64,000 bases of DNA from Zoroaster sp. YZ-2022 (taxonomy: Eukaryota > Echinodermata > Asteroidea > Forcipulatida > Zoroasteridae), in assembly GCA_029582265.1 (NCBI GenBank), contig CM055831.1:30553654-30617653 (forward strand), read 5' to 3'. Below, in pieces: positions 11,731 to 23,334 of the stretch. Position 1 is the first letter of the stretch. Every line of letters starts with the position of its first letter. A program made the position numbers and the translations under genes. Under the pieces are notes generated by a model. It was not told the DNA's origin. It searched no databases and was given only the letters and a program-made list of their open reading frames with translations.

Positions 11731-11837
11731 TTTTAGTCTTTACAGAGCATTTTTTTTCTTCTAAAAAAGGAGTAACTTGCAGATAATTTTCATCATATTT
11801 AAAAAACAAATAAAGCATTATGGTCAATCCGTGGTTA

Positions 11838-12581
11838 GGCCATGAGAATGAAAGTCATAGATTTGCATCCTCCGCCCGCATGTCCCGAAAGCTCCCGCCT
11901 AAATTTTTCATTATTTGCCCAAAAAATCATTATTTGCACAAAAAAGGTATTTCCACCAAACAAATTTAGTTCCAAATCATCCACATCAGTAAAACGAAGT
12001 TTTTACCAAATTTCCACCAGTATGTGCGCTATAATCATTTATTTATAGCACATGTTCTCTTAATACACGTCTTAGTCCCGCGTACGTCGTTCACAAAAAA
12101 GGTCGCATCGCGCTAAAACTGTTTGGTAAACTCCGTCCGATCCGCACCTGCAACTGTACCACCCTTCACATGCACAACACGTTCGCAGTTGAGCCTTCGT
12201 ATCTTATGCCTGTGTGTGCGGCCCGCACGTATAATGATGCACGTACGTACACAGGCGACCATACATACAGCGACACGCACGTGCACAGGAATGTTCAATC
12301 TCCTCTCCCAATAAAGATGTGCAAAACAATAAAAAGAGCCTTAATGACCAAAATTCTCCTTGTTACTCCTCTTTTACCCTTCACCCTTCCCTCTCTCTCT
12401 CTCTCGCAGGTAGAAAGCATGTACACAACGTGATTAAGAATACGTCAAATTAGAAGAAACATCTTGTGATTGCGCTGTTATTAATGATCAATGGAAATAA
12501 TGAATAATGAATAATGAAAAAAAGCCTCATGTGTTTTCGAAATTTCCCGGACGCAAATCTATGACTTTCATTCTTTTGGCC
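11838..12581. mobile_element. Harbinger-like non-autonomous element, TTA target
   Basis: Terminal inverted repeats of about 30 bp: GGCCATGAGAATGAAAGTC on the left; on the right the complement begins GGCCAAAAGAATGAAAGTC, and both continue with ATAGATTTGC. The flanks are TTA at 11,835-11,837 and 12,582-12,584. A 3-bp TTA/TWA target and GGCC ends are typical of PIF/Harbinger. The interior is CpG-rich at 12,060-12,300 and has a (CT)n run ending CTCGCAG near 12,410, but no transposase frame. Confidence 0.7.
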
Positions 12582-12654
12582 TTAGTCCTAATACTTCTTC
12601 CGTTCACAGTCTCCTATTTTTAGAATAATTATGTAATTTGTCATAAATAAGTTC

Positions 12655-12971
12655 TGGTGTTAGCAGCAGAATGTGGGTTCGAATCCCGGCCGTGACACTT
12701 GTGTCCTTGAGCAAGACACTTAACCATAATTGCTTCTCTCCACCCAGGGGTTAAATGGGTACCTGTGAGGGCAGAGTTGGTTGATTAGCCCTATATGCGC
12801 TGTAATGGCAGCAATTGAGCTGTATACTCCCCAGGGAGCTGAGAGTGGTTTCAGGAATGATTTATGAGCCTTATGAGCAGGGGTAATAATATAATGCGCC
12901 TTGAGCACGACTCAGTTGGTGGATACGTGCGCTATATAAGTCCACACATTATTATTATTATTATTATTATA
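12655..12971 (+). mobile_element. tRNA-derived SINE with (ATT)n tail
   Basis: The tRNA-like head has a clear B box (GGGTTCGAATCCC at 12,673). The body has CCTTGAGCAAGACACTTAA and AATGGGTACCTGTGAGG, and the 3' end reads GTGCGCTATATAAGTCC followed by ATT repeats. The 5' end is truncated: no A box was found. Its tail resembles the 3' end of the LINE at 38,950-40,740, as expected for a SINE using that LINE's machinery. Confidence 0.85.
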
Positions 12972-12975
12972 AAAA

Positions 12976-13790
12976 TGGCCCAATATCATGACCTAGGGTC
13001 CTTAACTGCCAACATAGATTATTTTGGACACACTAGGCCCTGAAAAAGTGCTCCAAATTTGATTTCAAGCATTTAAAGGCCTTTTTCCAAAATGGCTGCT
13101 TTTCAGTGTGGGAGTTTTCACAAGTATAGAGGGTGGTTTCTATTGGGATGAGAATAACTCAAGGGAAGCCTGGACTTTCCTCAATAAATTGAGAAGAAAA
13201 TAAAGGTTATATATCGATCAATATTTTTCCTTTTGGTTTTAAAAGCTGTACGACTTTTTAATAATATTTTGTATTTTGTATTTAGCATTGTTTGCTATGA
13301 GAGTTTATTTGCCCATGGGGTGCATCCTATATTAAAAATGGTGGCGGCCATGGTTTGTACTTTGTTTTGATGGTGGGATTTAAACACGTGCTTTTGTTTA
13401 CAGTATTAGTATGGCTGACAATAAATGAAAAATCTTTACACATTAAATGGTCTCATTCAATATCCTTGTATTTCAGGTCTTTATTGGATGAATACAGTAC
13501 TGTTACAACAAAAAGGTATGTGGAATTGTGAAATTCATACCATCCCATAGTCTGCATACATGTGCTCTTTGTTGGCTACTGTTTATATTTGCCATTTGGT
13601 CCTGTGTTTACAAAAAATACCTTTTTCTTCATTTATACATATCAAATCAGGTTTGAATTTTAGAAAAATGTTTAAACAAGTTTTCTGTCCTTCATTTATG
13701 AACTTTAATAAAATCTGATGACTGGTATACATGGGTAACTGAGGTAAAACTTCTAGCCAATAGTTTTATTGTGGTTTGCTAGTTGTAAAC
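12976..13790. other. Non-coding stretch upstream of the His-Me finger pseudogene
   Basis: No coding frame recognised. AATGGTGGCGGCCATGG near 13,337 is YY1-like and could belong to a promoter for the next gene; this is weak. Confidence 0.3.
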
Positions 13791-14140
13791 ATGGAGGCTT
13801 TTTGTGCCAAACTAAAATGTTCTCTCGACAAGAAGACACACTTGTTGGAATCCACAGGGTGTATAATTTGGCAAGGATTTAAAAGGAAAAAATATGGAAT
13901 AATCAATGTCAAATTACCGGGATCAAACAAACGCATAATGATGCATGTACACAGAGTGGCTTATGCATGGCACACTCTGGAATCTCTGATTTACCAGGAG
14001 AGTGTGATGTAAGTCACCTGTGCCATCATACATTGTGTGTTTGTTTTGAACATTTATCTCTTGAACCGCAATCTGCTAATAATTCTAGAATAAGATGCAA
14101 ATGGCGAAGACGTTGCCATGGGGCCTTTCAAGGTTTGTAT
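13791..14140 (+). pseudogene. His-Me finger (I-PpoI-type His-Cys box) endonuclease-like gene, frameshifted
   Basis: The first frame starts MEAFCAKLKC and reads GCIIWQGFKRKKYGIINVKL, then an HRVAYAWH segment. About 13,965-13,985 the frame shifts by one base; the second frame continues SGISDLPGECDVSHLCHHTL, then CVCFEHLSLEPQSANNSR and a C...RRCHG cysteine end. The SHLCH-x4-CV-x4-HLSLE-x4-N core matches the zinc-binding His-Cys box of homing endonuclease-like proteins (the zf-His_Me_endon family); WxG...YG upstream is also typical. Such domains occur in uncharacterised proteins of marine animals; their role is unknown to me. After CHGAFQ the frame runs into telomere-like repeats, so the C-terminus is missing. 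A partial inverted copy lies at 42,636-42,760. Confidence 0.7.
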
Positions 14141-14177
14141 AATTTAGCTACATGTATGTCATTCATTCAAGCCCAAA

Positions 14178-14253
14178 TCCTAACCCTGTTCCTTATCCCT
14201 AACCCCTATCCCTAACCCTAACCCTAACCATAACCATATCCTCAACCCTAACC
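14178..14253 (+). repeat. Telomere-like CCCTAA repeats, degenerate
   Basis: CCCTAA units interspersed with CCCTATCC, CCATAA and CCTCAA variants, directly following the truncated His-Me finger frame. The inverted sister locus has a longer version at 42,405-42,632. Confidence 0.85.
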
Positions 14254-14795
14254 GGCTATAACGCTGGGTATTGGGAAAAAAGTGATGGAGAAAAAAAAGT
14301 ATGGAACAAGCACTCAAAAAGTCTATAATTAATTTGGAAACTGTTTACAATAATTGTGTTCATATTGAATTCTTTGCCAGTCATTATTGTCATTATTTTG
14401 CTTGGGATCTATTTAGCCATGTTTATACAGTGCCTGTGAAGCATAATACAAATGAAATCATTTTGATCGACATTGTACCTTTCGTTTGTTGTACTCTTTT
14501 CCTTTGGTCCTTTTAGAGTAATATTTCTATTACAATGATACACAATACATGGTTATCCATTGCAAACTGCACAGAAACATCACAGACGAACCAAGTATGT
14601 TTAAAGCTGTCATTTTGCAGTAGGCCAATATTTGTCAATTTTTTTAACCAGAAATATGACCTCTGCAATATACTTGATGTCTTGAGTGTGTTCCCAAGTC
14701 AAATTGAAAATAATCATTTCTTTAATGGGTGCACCCCACTAAATAGTGAGGAATTCATGCACTGAGCTGTTTATCATAAAGTGTATAGTCATTGA
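14254..14795. other. No gene recognised
   Basis: AT-rich. Two open frames of 71 and 76 codons lack any domain or repeat support. Confidence 0.35.
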
Positions 14796-15338
14796 AGACT
14801 ATCAACCAACTTCTACAAGGTATAATTAGATACCAAAATACCCAAATAGCAGGGAGGAGGGGGGCGGGGCCTTCATCCCCAAGGCCTCCCCAACCCCTGG
14901 ATCTGCCATTGAAAGTTATTGAGGCTTGTGACAGGAAAACCCCAAAAGAGTTTGTTCATTGAAATGTATATAATTTTAAAAGTGTTCAATATAATGTATA
15001 AAGCTAATTATGAATGCTTATTTTTAAAAGTGAACAATAATCATGTATGTTGAAAAGTAAATTTAAATCAAGACAAATGAAGCTCCTCTTTTGTAATTTC
15101 ACAAATTATTATGTTGAATTAGTTGCTCATTTATGAGATTAAGAGTCATGGGTTTCCTGAAGGTAATTTCTGTCTGGAATGGGACAGAAATGATTGCATA
15201 GAAACCTACAGTGCTTTGGTTAGAAACTGTGAATGAGATTTCACAACTTGTTTCCAAATGAAATATTGACTGGTCAATTGTTTATATGCAAATCTTAATT
15301 GTCATTTACTTATTCATGCACATGATGACATTTTACAA

Positions 15339-15844
15339 AGGGTCATTCCACGTCAAATCACACACTTTCCAAGGTCAATCTCACAGATTTTTTTTTTACT
15401 TTCTAGGGTTGTTCAGTTCTATGAGAAAACTCCAAAACTGAAATTTGAGTGTTTTTGGTCATGTGGTTTGTGAGTTACAGGTCGTTGAACTTTTACCTTT
15501 CGTTTGACCTCTACAACTTTGGAAATCTGTAACTCCGGTTAAGAATATTGTAAGAAAGTGATTTTTTTTAATGTTAAATGAAAGCGCTTATCATCACAAA
15601 TTATCCACTTTGCAATTTGGAAAATTAAAAAAAAAAATAAGCGAGTGGTCAAGCAAAATGTACTTTGACCTTTGACCCCGCGCGGGCCACAACATTAAAA
15701 TTTATGAAATTCTGTCAAACAAAGGTCCAAAGCATACTTATTGTGTATACCAAATATAAAAATGTTCTCTCAAGTAATTAAGGTAGGGTGTACTTTTAAA
15801 GATGGGCAGGGCACTCCAATGCTGATGTACAGTGTACATTATGT
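15339..15844. mobile_element. 506-bp insertion with 14-bp flanking repeat
   Basis: Flanked by ATGACATTTTACAA at 15,325-15,338 and 15,845-15,858; copy 2 has one such site at about 21,735. The insert begins AGGGTCATTCCACGTCAAAT and has no poly-A tail, TIRs or coding frame. The long direct repeat suggests LINE-mediated insertion; a deletion by recombination between the repeats in copy 2 is the alternative. Confidence 0.55.
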
Positions 15845-15897
15845 ATGACATTTTACAATGTATCAAGAATGTACTATTCATTTTTATTTCCCTCCAG

Positions 15898-16009
15898 GTT
15901 GACAGCATGACAACCCTTCTAATTGACCTGATCAGAGGTCAACAAGAAACAGTCTCAGCAAGAAACATCCTGAACCAAGAGAGATCAGCTCAGGATGCTC
16001 CAACAAAAG
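15898..16009 (+). CDS. Candidate internal exon of an unknown gene, copy 1
   Basis: A 112-bp block between acceptor TTTCCCTCCAG and donor GGTAAGAGG. Frame 0-to-1 encodes VDSMTTLLIDLIRGQQ followed by ETVSARNILNQERSAQDA, a hydrophilic, probably helical stretch with no domain I recognise. The copy at 21,792-21,901 keeps both splice sites but has two one-base deletions. The gene it belongs to cannot be reconstructed; phase does not join directly to the block at 18,772. Confidence 0.35.
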
Positions 16010-17159
16010 GTAAGAGGAAGAAAACTAGACTTGTATAAGGTGCAGGTCAGGTGTAGAATATAACCTTTCCATTATGCAACTCTGTACAAGGGTGGATCCA
16101 GAGGGGGAAAAGAGAGGGTATAGACCTTTCTTTTGCTATTACAAATCAACAGACAATGTCAAAAGCAAAATGAGGGGAACTCCCTCTTAAAGATGCACCA
16201 CCCATATTTGTAACTTTTTCACCAGTGATTCCTGGTAACTTCCTTTTAATATGAAAAATAAATAAAAATGTATTTTCCTCATAGAAAGGCAACCAAATAC
16301 TTAACAATTACAAATGAAATATAACAAATCATCAGAGGCTTGTTTTTGAAATGAATTAATAGCTAGCCTCGTCATAAATTCATTTATTAGTTCATATGTG
16401 GATTTCTTTTATTAAAGACTCTGGAGAAGTGCTTAGCTAAATTGGTGAAGGGCAAACATCTAAATCAATTATTCATTTGAGTTGGTTCTTGAAGCAAAGT
16501 AAAGACTTCATTGTCAATGAATTGTATAATCTACAGGATAGTATCCCATAGATTATACCATAGAGTAAGGTCCTTGCTATATGATTATACTCACACTTGT
16601 TAATACAATACAAATACTAACTTCTCTCTGACTTTTACCACTGCTGATAACTGCACTATTCATGACTGATAGGTGACTTCTCTGTAAATAATAACCAAAG
16701 CCCTTGTTGAAACACTGAGACACAGTGAGACCGATTCCTTGAAATGTCTGAGAAAGCTCTGACCACTGCCCAGCATTGTCAGGCTCTCATTGGTCAGGAG
16801 TTGCTAAATCCAGTTGCATTGTTATAAGTTTCTGGTCAATCCTCATAGGAGTGGTGTGATAAATTCATAGTCCCATTTAACCCATTGCCCTACACCCTTA
16901 CATCATTGACTCTTTACTCTATGGGAGCTATAGAACTATGCTCAATATAATCATAGATCATTTTATTATTACAATAAACATGATCAAATGTGAGTTATTT
17001 CATTCTCAAATGTTGATATTGACCAATATTTGGGTTTGTGATGTGTCACCAATTCACTGAGACATAAATTTAGTGCAGGTAAAATGTACCTCATTCTAAA
17101 ATGAAAATTCCAGATATTATATTTGTACTAATATTTGTTTCTCTGTAACTTTTTGTTAA

Positions 17160-17374
17160 AGGGACAGTATCGTCATGATGAGAGCAGATTTTCAACAGGG
17201 CATGGAATCAGTGTCCGAGTTGAAGATGAACACAGTGAATGAAAATCACTGGCTCATTTCTGCAGCAGCAACGGTAATATGACCTTACCATGTGGGGTAT
17301 TATTGTAGTCACTGAGTTAATCTAAAACTAGCATTCTGATTCCATGCCCTGTTGATCGTGTTGATACTGCCCCT
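17160..17374. mobile_element. TTAA-flanked MITE, GCAGTATC family, full copy
   Basis: 215 bp between TTAA at 17,156-17,159 and 17,375-17,378. Left end AGGGACAGTATCGTCATGA, right-end complement AGGGGCAGTATCAACACGA; inner matches at CAACAGGGCATGGAATC. The inverted relative at 40,750-40,840 lacks it, joining GACTGTTAAATTC to flanking sequence. Confidence 0.8.
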
Positions 17375-18417
17375 TTAAGAATTTAACTGTCAGAAGTATA
17401 GTTTGTAACTTTGACCAATGCTGATGTCATCACTCAAGACAATGATACTGTGGACTGTTCATTTGAAATTATATATCAATGATGACATTTATTTCATTGT
17501 TAACAAACAACAAAACAATATATAACAGCAATGTATCATACAGTATACAAAATATAATTATTTGATTTATGAATAATATGTTAACGTACATTTTTGTATT
17601 TTTGAAAATAATGTTAACATGAAAAGTATGGAAGCATTCTAAAATATTAATTGAAATTGGTTTAGTTTCCATGAATGATAAATGCCACAGAGACAGTTTA
17701 GACTATAGTTTAGACATTCTGATTGGTTGAGATGTGATCACATGGTTGTTTAAGACCAGTCTTAATGTTGGTATCACTGCTTCTACAACCAAGATGTTGA
17801 ACCAACCAGTTTGAGTTCAATGTGGAGTCAAGTCTTGAGAAAAGTTTTTATTTTTAAAAACCAATTTTTACAGAAAACATTGGAGTAAATGTTCTATTTT
17901 GTTCATGTTTTTTGAAATGCAAGCACTTGAAATAAAATTTATATTTCAATATGATTAGTATAATTACTAACTTTACATTAAGTTAGCTTTCATATAATAA
18001 TTTGGTAATTTTGGTAATTTTGTGTTCATGTCATTACCAATGCTGTACCTTCCCTTTAAATGGTTGTTTAAGTTCATTTGAGATGCACCAGCCGCATCAT
18101 CTGTGTTTCTGGATGCAAAATGTTCAAGTTTTAATATTTTTACAATAAAATCAGGAGGGTATTCATGAATGGGAATAAAAGAGTAACACTTTGTCTTGAC
18201 CTCAGGATAAATACCCCTGGGGTTGTGGCCATGGGCAATTAAGGACATTACCTATGGTTTGCTGGTTCTTTATCCCTGTGGCCGTGACACAATCGGTCTT
18301 TATCCTGTGATCAACACCATGCATTGAATTTTGAATCCAATTGTCATGTTTTCAGTTAGATATTTCTATTTCTAATTTTGATAGCCTTAGTAATGTTGAA
18401 TTGTCATGTTTTGAGTT

Positions 18418-18627
18418 CAGAGCAGATTTTCAACAGGGTATGGAATCAGTGTCCTAGTTTAAGATGAACACGTACAGTGACTGAGAATTACTGATTTTTT
18501 TTTCAGCAGCGTTACAGTTACCGTTGTAATATGACCTTATCATGTGGGGTATTATTTTTACTCAATGAGTTAATCTAAAACTAGCACTCCGATTCCATGC
18601 CCTGTTGATCGTGACAATACTGCCCCT
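18418..18627. mobile_element. GCAGTATC-family MITE, left end lost
   Basis: Keeps AGAGCAGATTTTCAACAGGG and the full right end to CTGCCCCT then TTAA, but the first 20 bp with the terminal repeat are missing. The same truncated state occurs at 31,018-31,215, so the loss predates the unit duplication. Confidence 0.7.
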
Positions 18628-18771
18628 TTAAGCTAGGGAGGTGTGGGGTCATGAAACCTTGTGTGATTATATTAATATTCTAACTTGATCTCATGGTCAT
18701 GATAACATGTTGTCTCTTATTGGCTTGAATCGTAACGATATCTAAATTCTTTTGAAACAATCTTCCTACAG

Positions 18772-18927
18772 ATCAATCTGGTTGGGTAGTTGGAATAACA
18801 TGATAGCTTCAATGTTGTTGCATGCTGCCCTCTATCTGTCAGCAATGACCATGATAACATCAGATCATGTTGTAGCTCCTTCTAAAGAATGTGTCAACTT
18901 GTTCAGGGATCTTTGTAAAACTTAATG
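18772..18927 (+). CDS. Candidate last exon of an unknown gene, copy 1
   Basis: After acceptor CTTCCTACAG the frame with one leading base reads SIWLGSWNNMIASMLLHAAL, then YLSAMTMITSDHVVAPS and ...CVNLFRDLCKT, stop at 18,923-18,925, followed at once by GGTAAGTTT. The copy at 31,358-31,514 is open over the same length (LSAMTMITSD and VNLFRD kept). Shared openness after divergence hints at past coding; no family is recognised. Confidence 0.3.
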
Positions 18928-18929
18928 GT

Positions 18930-19722
18930 AAGTTTATGTGATACTTGATAGTAAAGCTGCTTCTTTATTTAGTTGCCAAATAACTCTAATATTTGATTAA
19001 CCTCACAATTTGGTTACTTTTCATTCCATATATAGAAATAATGGCAACAATATCAGTTTATTTTGGTGAAGAAAGCAACAAGGATGTGGACAACATGTTT
19101 ACGAATAATAATAAAACAGAAGTAAAAATTATAAAATAAGAGATTTGATTTATTGACATCACTCAACTGAGGAGGGAGATTGTGAGAACAATGATTTGAC
19201 TTGATATAATATTGTTTTGATAAACCTGATTGGAGACAAAGAGTCAAATTAATTTATATTACAATCTGATCTAATAAATGTCAATTAAATGCAAATTTAA
19301 TTAATCAACAGTAAAACTTAATAGTCAATAAAATAAGAGTCTCTAGATTATGCTCCTAAATTAAAGGAGGGAATTTGAAGAAAACAAAATCTGCAATATT
19401 TATGTTAAAAATTAATTAGCAAAGACACATAGAGCATAGATTTGAGTTATTTCATTGATGTATGGAAAATACACATGTGAAAAACTGATTGACCAAAATA
19501 ACAATTTCAACTGGGTTCCAAAAATTAAATCTCATACTTGATTTTTTAAATTATAACAAAAATTGTAAAAAAGGTATGGCAGACCATTGTTAAATTTGAC
19601 CTGATTACAGAATGACACAATTATTATATGAAAGCTAACTTGATGTGAAGTTTGTAAAGGTATCAAGCATCCTGAGAAATTATTTTCTTCTGAATTAGGC
19701 CTACTTTCATTTTAAAATGAAT
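18930..19722. other. Non-coding end of unit copy 1
   Basis: Very AT-rich. 19,290-19,500 matches 37,230-37,450 (landmarks AGTCAATAAA, GTCTCTAGAT, TTAAAGGAG, TTTATGTT, AGCAAAGA). No coding signal. Confidence 0.5.
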
Positions 19723-19971
19723 TTATATCAACCAACTTCTACAAGGTATAATTACATGACAAAATACCCAAAGCAGGGAGGAGGGGGCTTCATCCCCAAG
19801 GCCCCCACACCCCCTGGATCTGACATTGGAAGTTATTGGGGCTTGGGACAGGAAAACCTCAAAACAGTTTGTTCATTGCATTGTATACAATTAAGCTTAT
19901 TACACAAGTGATGAAGATTATCATTTGTAAAAGTGTACAATAATCATATATGTTGAAAGGTAAATTTAAAT

Positions 19972-21489
19972 TTCATTTCATTCATTCATTCATTCATTCA
20001 TTTATTTATTAACACATATTCCAATGTTGACAACAAGAACGTTGTTACAAATAATTACACAATATCAAGAGGTCGTACAAAATGCAAAGACAAAATTAGT
20101 AACATGAAAAGACTATTTATAAGAGAAAAGCTTGTCAACATTGAGGAAAAGAAGAAGCCAGGGCTTTTATTCCATTCCCTACCCCCACCCCTCCCCAATA
20201 CAGAAGACTACATTCAACAATAACATTGGCAGGAGATCAGACCAAATAATAAGTCAATTAAATAGCATCATTGAGCAACTTAAATTTAAGTTTTTTTGTA
20301 AATGTTTTAAGAGAGCGAGACTGCTCGACATCATCAGCCAGACTGTTCCAGAATTTGATTCCACATTATTGGGGACTATTTTTAAATAAAGAGGTACGAT
20401 TAAAATGTTGATACAAATGTTTCCTGGATGAGCTTCTGGTTACGTGACGGTGAACATCTGAAGTTAAAATAAACGATTGTTGAAAGCAATGGAGTAATAA
20501 ATTGTTCATTTGTTTGAACATAAATTTGCCAAGATTAAGGTAATAAATATATGTTAATTTGAGCAAATTTAAATTAGTAAATAAAGGAGTTGTATGATCC
20601 AGATAACCTGCTTTGGAAATAATACGTACAGCTCTCTTTTGTAAGAGAAATAATTTGTTATATTGTGTGATCGAGCCACCCCAGACAATCACTGAATAAT
20701 TTAAGTAAGGGAGTATAAACCAATTACACAGTGTTAATAAAACATTATTAGAAAGAACCGGCTTCAATCGATTGATATTATCTACTACCAAGAAAACAGG
20801 CAAGTGGTCACTTAAATCGGTAACTTGTTAATTGTTGGGTAAAAAGAAATATTATCAATCAGAGTAGAACTAATATCTGTAATTCTTGTCGGCTTGTTAA
20901 TTGTTGGGTAAAAAGAAATGGAAGTATGTACGTCCAAACAAATTGTCACAGTGCGGTCAGAATTATAATGAAATAAATTTACATTAAAATCTCCCATCAT
21001 ATAACACTTTTTTGTTGTCATTATTTACCCGAGCTAATATTTGAGTGAAGTGGGTAATGAAGTCAATATAAGAAGCATCAGTGGGTTTGTAAATAATTCC
21101 AACAATAACACTATAGTCCTATGGATATTATCCAATTCAATAAAACATGCTTCAATATCAGAATTGTATACACATATGTCATTACGCACATTGTAGGATA
21201 AATCCTGATTAATATAAAGTGCTACACCACCACCTCTTTTATCATGTCTTGCAAGCACCTTCAATATTATAGTGAGGAAGCTGAATAAATAAAACAATAT
21301 GTACATAAAACATTCATTGTTGGCCATTCGCTACTGGAAGAAGCTTAATAAGCTAGTGTAGATGTAATAGTACAATGTATAATAGGTTTACTTTACAATC
21401 ACAAAAAGCCACTAATAATGGTTGATGAATAAGCACAAGCTACGGTATGTTGAGTATTTTTAAATCACATTAGGTACAATGACCGAAAA
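19972..21489 (-). mobile_element. CR1/L2-type LINE, internally deleted and 5'-truncated
   Basis: On the minus strand, endonuclease-domain fragments come first (KRGGGVALYI near 21,240; GDFNVNLFHYNSDRTVTICL near 21,000; then a TRITD motif), followed directly by the end of a reverse transcriptase ORF at 20,803-20,366 (LCNWFILPYLNYSVIVWGGS, LQKRAVRIIS). The catalytic core between them is missing. The 3' end carries (GAAT)n near 19,980, as is usual for CR1/L2 tails. A 27-bp direct repeat (GTTAATTGTTGGGTAAAAAG) at 20,826 and 20,896 lies close to the deletion. Non-functional. Copy 1 of the unit lacks this element (GTAAATTTAAATC then AAGCTCC). Confidence 0.85.
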
Positions 21490-21791
21490 TAGAAGCTCCT
21501 CTTTTGTAATTTTACAAATTATTGTTGAATTAGTTGCTCATTTATGAGATTAAGAGTCATGGGTTTCCTGAAGATAATTTCTGTCTGGAATGGGACAGAA
21601 ATGATTGCATAGAAACCTACAGTGCTTTGGTTAGAAACTGTGAATGAGATTTCACAACTTGTTTCCAAATGAAACATTGACTGGTCAATTGTTTATATGC
21701 AATTCTTGATTGTCATTTAGTATTCATGCACATGATGACATTTTACAAACAGTGTATCAAGAATGTACTATTCATTTTTATTTCCCTCCAG

Positions 21792-21901
21792 GTTGACAGC
21801 ATGACAACCTTCTAATTGACCTGATCAGAGGTCAACAAGAAACAGTCTCAGCAAGAAACATCCTCAACCAAAGAGATCAGCTCAGGATGCTCCAACAAAA
21901 G
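21792..21901 (+). pseudogene. Copy 2 of the unknown internal exon, frameshifted
   Basis: Same splice sites as 15,898-16,009 but 110 rather than 112 bp: one base lost in ACAACCTTC and one in ACCAAAGAG. The frame is broken between the two losses and, because two bases are missing, is not restored. Confidence 0.6.
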
Positions 21902-22708
21902 GTAAGAGGAAGAAAACTAGACTTGTATAAGGTGCAGCTCAGGTGTAGAATATAACCTTTCCATTATGCAACTCTGTACAAGGGTGGATCCAGAGGGGTA
22001 AAAGAGAGGGTATAGACCTTTCTTTTGCTATGTCACAATTGTAGTTTTTGTCAACTGGTGATTGGCAAACAATGGGTGGCCATCAGTGAAAACAAAGAAA
22101 GTATTGACAAGATATTGACATATGAATAATTAAAGAGTAACATTTACAAATCAACAGACAATGCCAAAAGCAAAATCAGGGGAACTCTTAAAGATGCATC
22201 ATGTATTTTTTTACCATTGATTCATGGCATTTTTTAAATCTTAAAATAACTATTCCTTGTAGAAAGGAATCAGAATATGCAAAAATTTACAAATTAAATA
22301 TAAAAAGCATGAGAGCCATGTTTACAGTGATAAAGTTATGAAATGAATTGATGGCAGGACCTGTCATTAATTCATGTAGGTACTTAGATAAACCATGCTT
22401 CTTGGACATTTGTCTTGTGAAATATTGTTTTTTACAAGATGTATCACCGATATTTTACTCGTAATTTTTGTTTTCATCAAAACAGCAATAATTTCCTGAG
22501 TGAAGATTTCATTGTCAATGAATTGTATATGCTCTGTATCTCTTGTCATGTCAAACATTAATAATAAATGATACAAGATTAATTCTATAGAGTGACATTG
22601 ATACTCAAGATTCTACATTACATGTTTGGGTAACATATCTTGAAGAGGACATTTCACCATTATGATGATGACAAGGGAGATTGCCAGTCAGCAGCATGTT
22701 GGATTACA

Positions 22709-23334
22709 TCACATTATGTGATATATCTTCACTGAGTTGAAGTCTGCTGCTACCAGCTGATGCCCATCTGCAGTGAATGTGATTCCCCTGGGGCTGTACA
22801 GACCCTGAGCTATACATGAGATGAATCTACCATCATCATCATAATGGTGAATATGACCAGTGTTATTATCCCAATTGTGCACTGCAATGTATATGCCTGA
22901 TCTGTCACAGCATACACCTTTGCAGTATTTAACTTCCTGACCATTGATTGTTGGTTTGATTGTGAGTAATGAAGTACCATTGCTATCAACAATGTCTACT
23001 TGACGTTGGTCAAAACCACTGACTACAACTCTATTATTATTATCAATGGCCAGGAAGTGAGGTGCTGTTTTGACTGGCATAGTGTGAATGAGCGAGCCAT
23101 CAGTGGGGCTGTGCTCGCTCACCACCATCCTCCTCTTATCACCTATTATGATGTTACCCTTATTATTTACTACTACACTCCAGAGGGACACTGCTGTCTT
23201 CCCTACCTCACTATTATGAGGCACTGTGTGGAAGTCAAAGGCAAGTGTGCCATCATTGTTGTACATCTTGATGACATTGTTGGCATGGTCCACAACCACT
23301 AAGTGATTGCGTATAGCTGCAATGTCACGTGGAT
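22709..23334 (-). CDS. TRIM-NHL protein, exon 2 (NHL propeller)
   Basis: Acceptor TTTTTCCAG ends at 23,335; the exon joins exon 1 in phase 1, restoring IQGN-PRDIAAI across the junction. It encodes about 208 residues to the stop at 22,709: blades with NHLVVVDHANNVIKMYN, LWSVVVNNKGNIIIGD, PHFLAIDNNNRVVVSG, CKGVCCDRSGIYIAVHN and SPRGITFTADGHQLVAAD, the spaced x-D/N-x-x-N pattern of NHL repeats. With the first blade in exon 1 this gives a six-bladed propeller, as in TRIM2/3/71-type proteins, where it serves to bind protein or RNA. Joined length is 637 residues, normal for the family. No disabling change was seen. Confidence 0.9.

Larger units (their letters stand above)
14796..19560 (+). repeat. 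Large duplicated unit, copy 1 (lacks the TRIM gene)
   Basis: Matches 19,723-22,529 over 14,796-16,528 and then, without a break, matches 29,438-31,516 and 37,200-37,450 over 16,524-19,500. Copy 2 starts only about 160 bp after copy 1 ends, so this is a tandem duplication. Differences between the copies reveal several insertions and the loss or gain of the TRIM block. Confidence 0.8.

Noticed and set aside
12655..12700. A functional tRNA gene at the SINE head
   Set aside because: Only the B box is present; the sequence continues into a SINE body.
23000..23302. A 100-codon plus-strand frame over TRIM exon 2
   Set aside because: Antisense of the NHL coding sequence, which has clear family motifs and matching splice phase on the minus strand.
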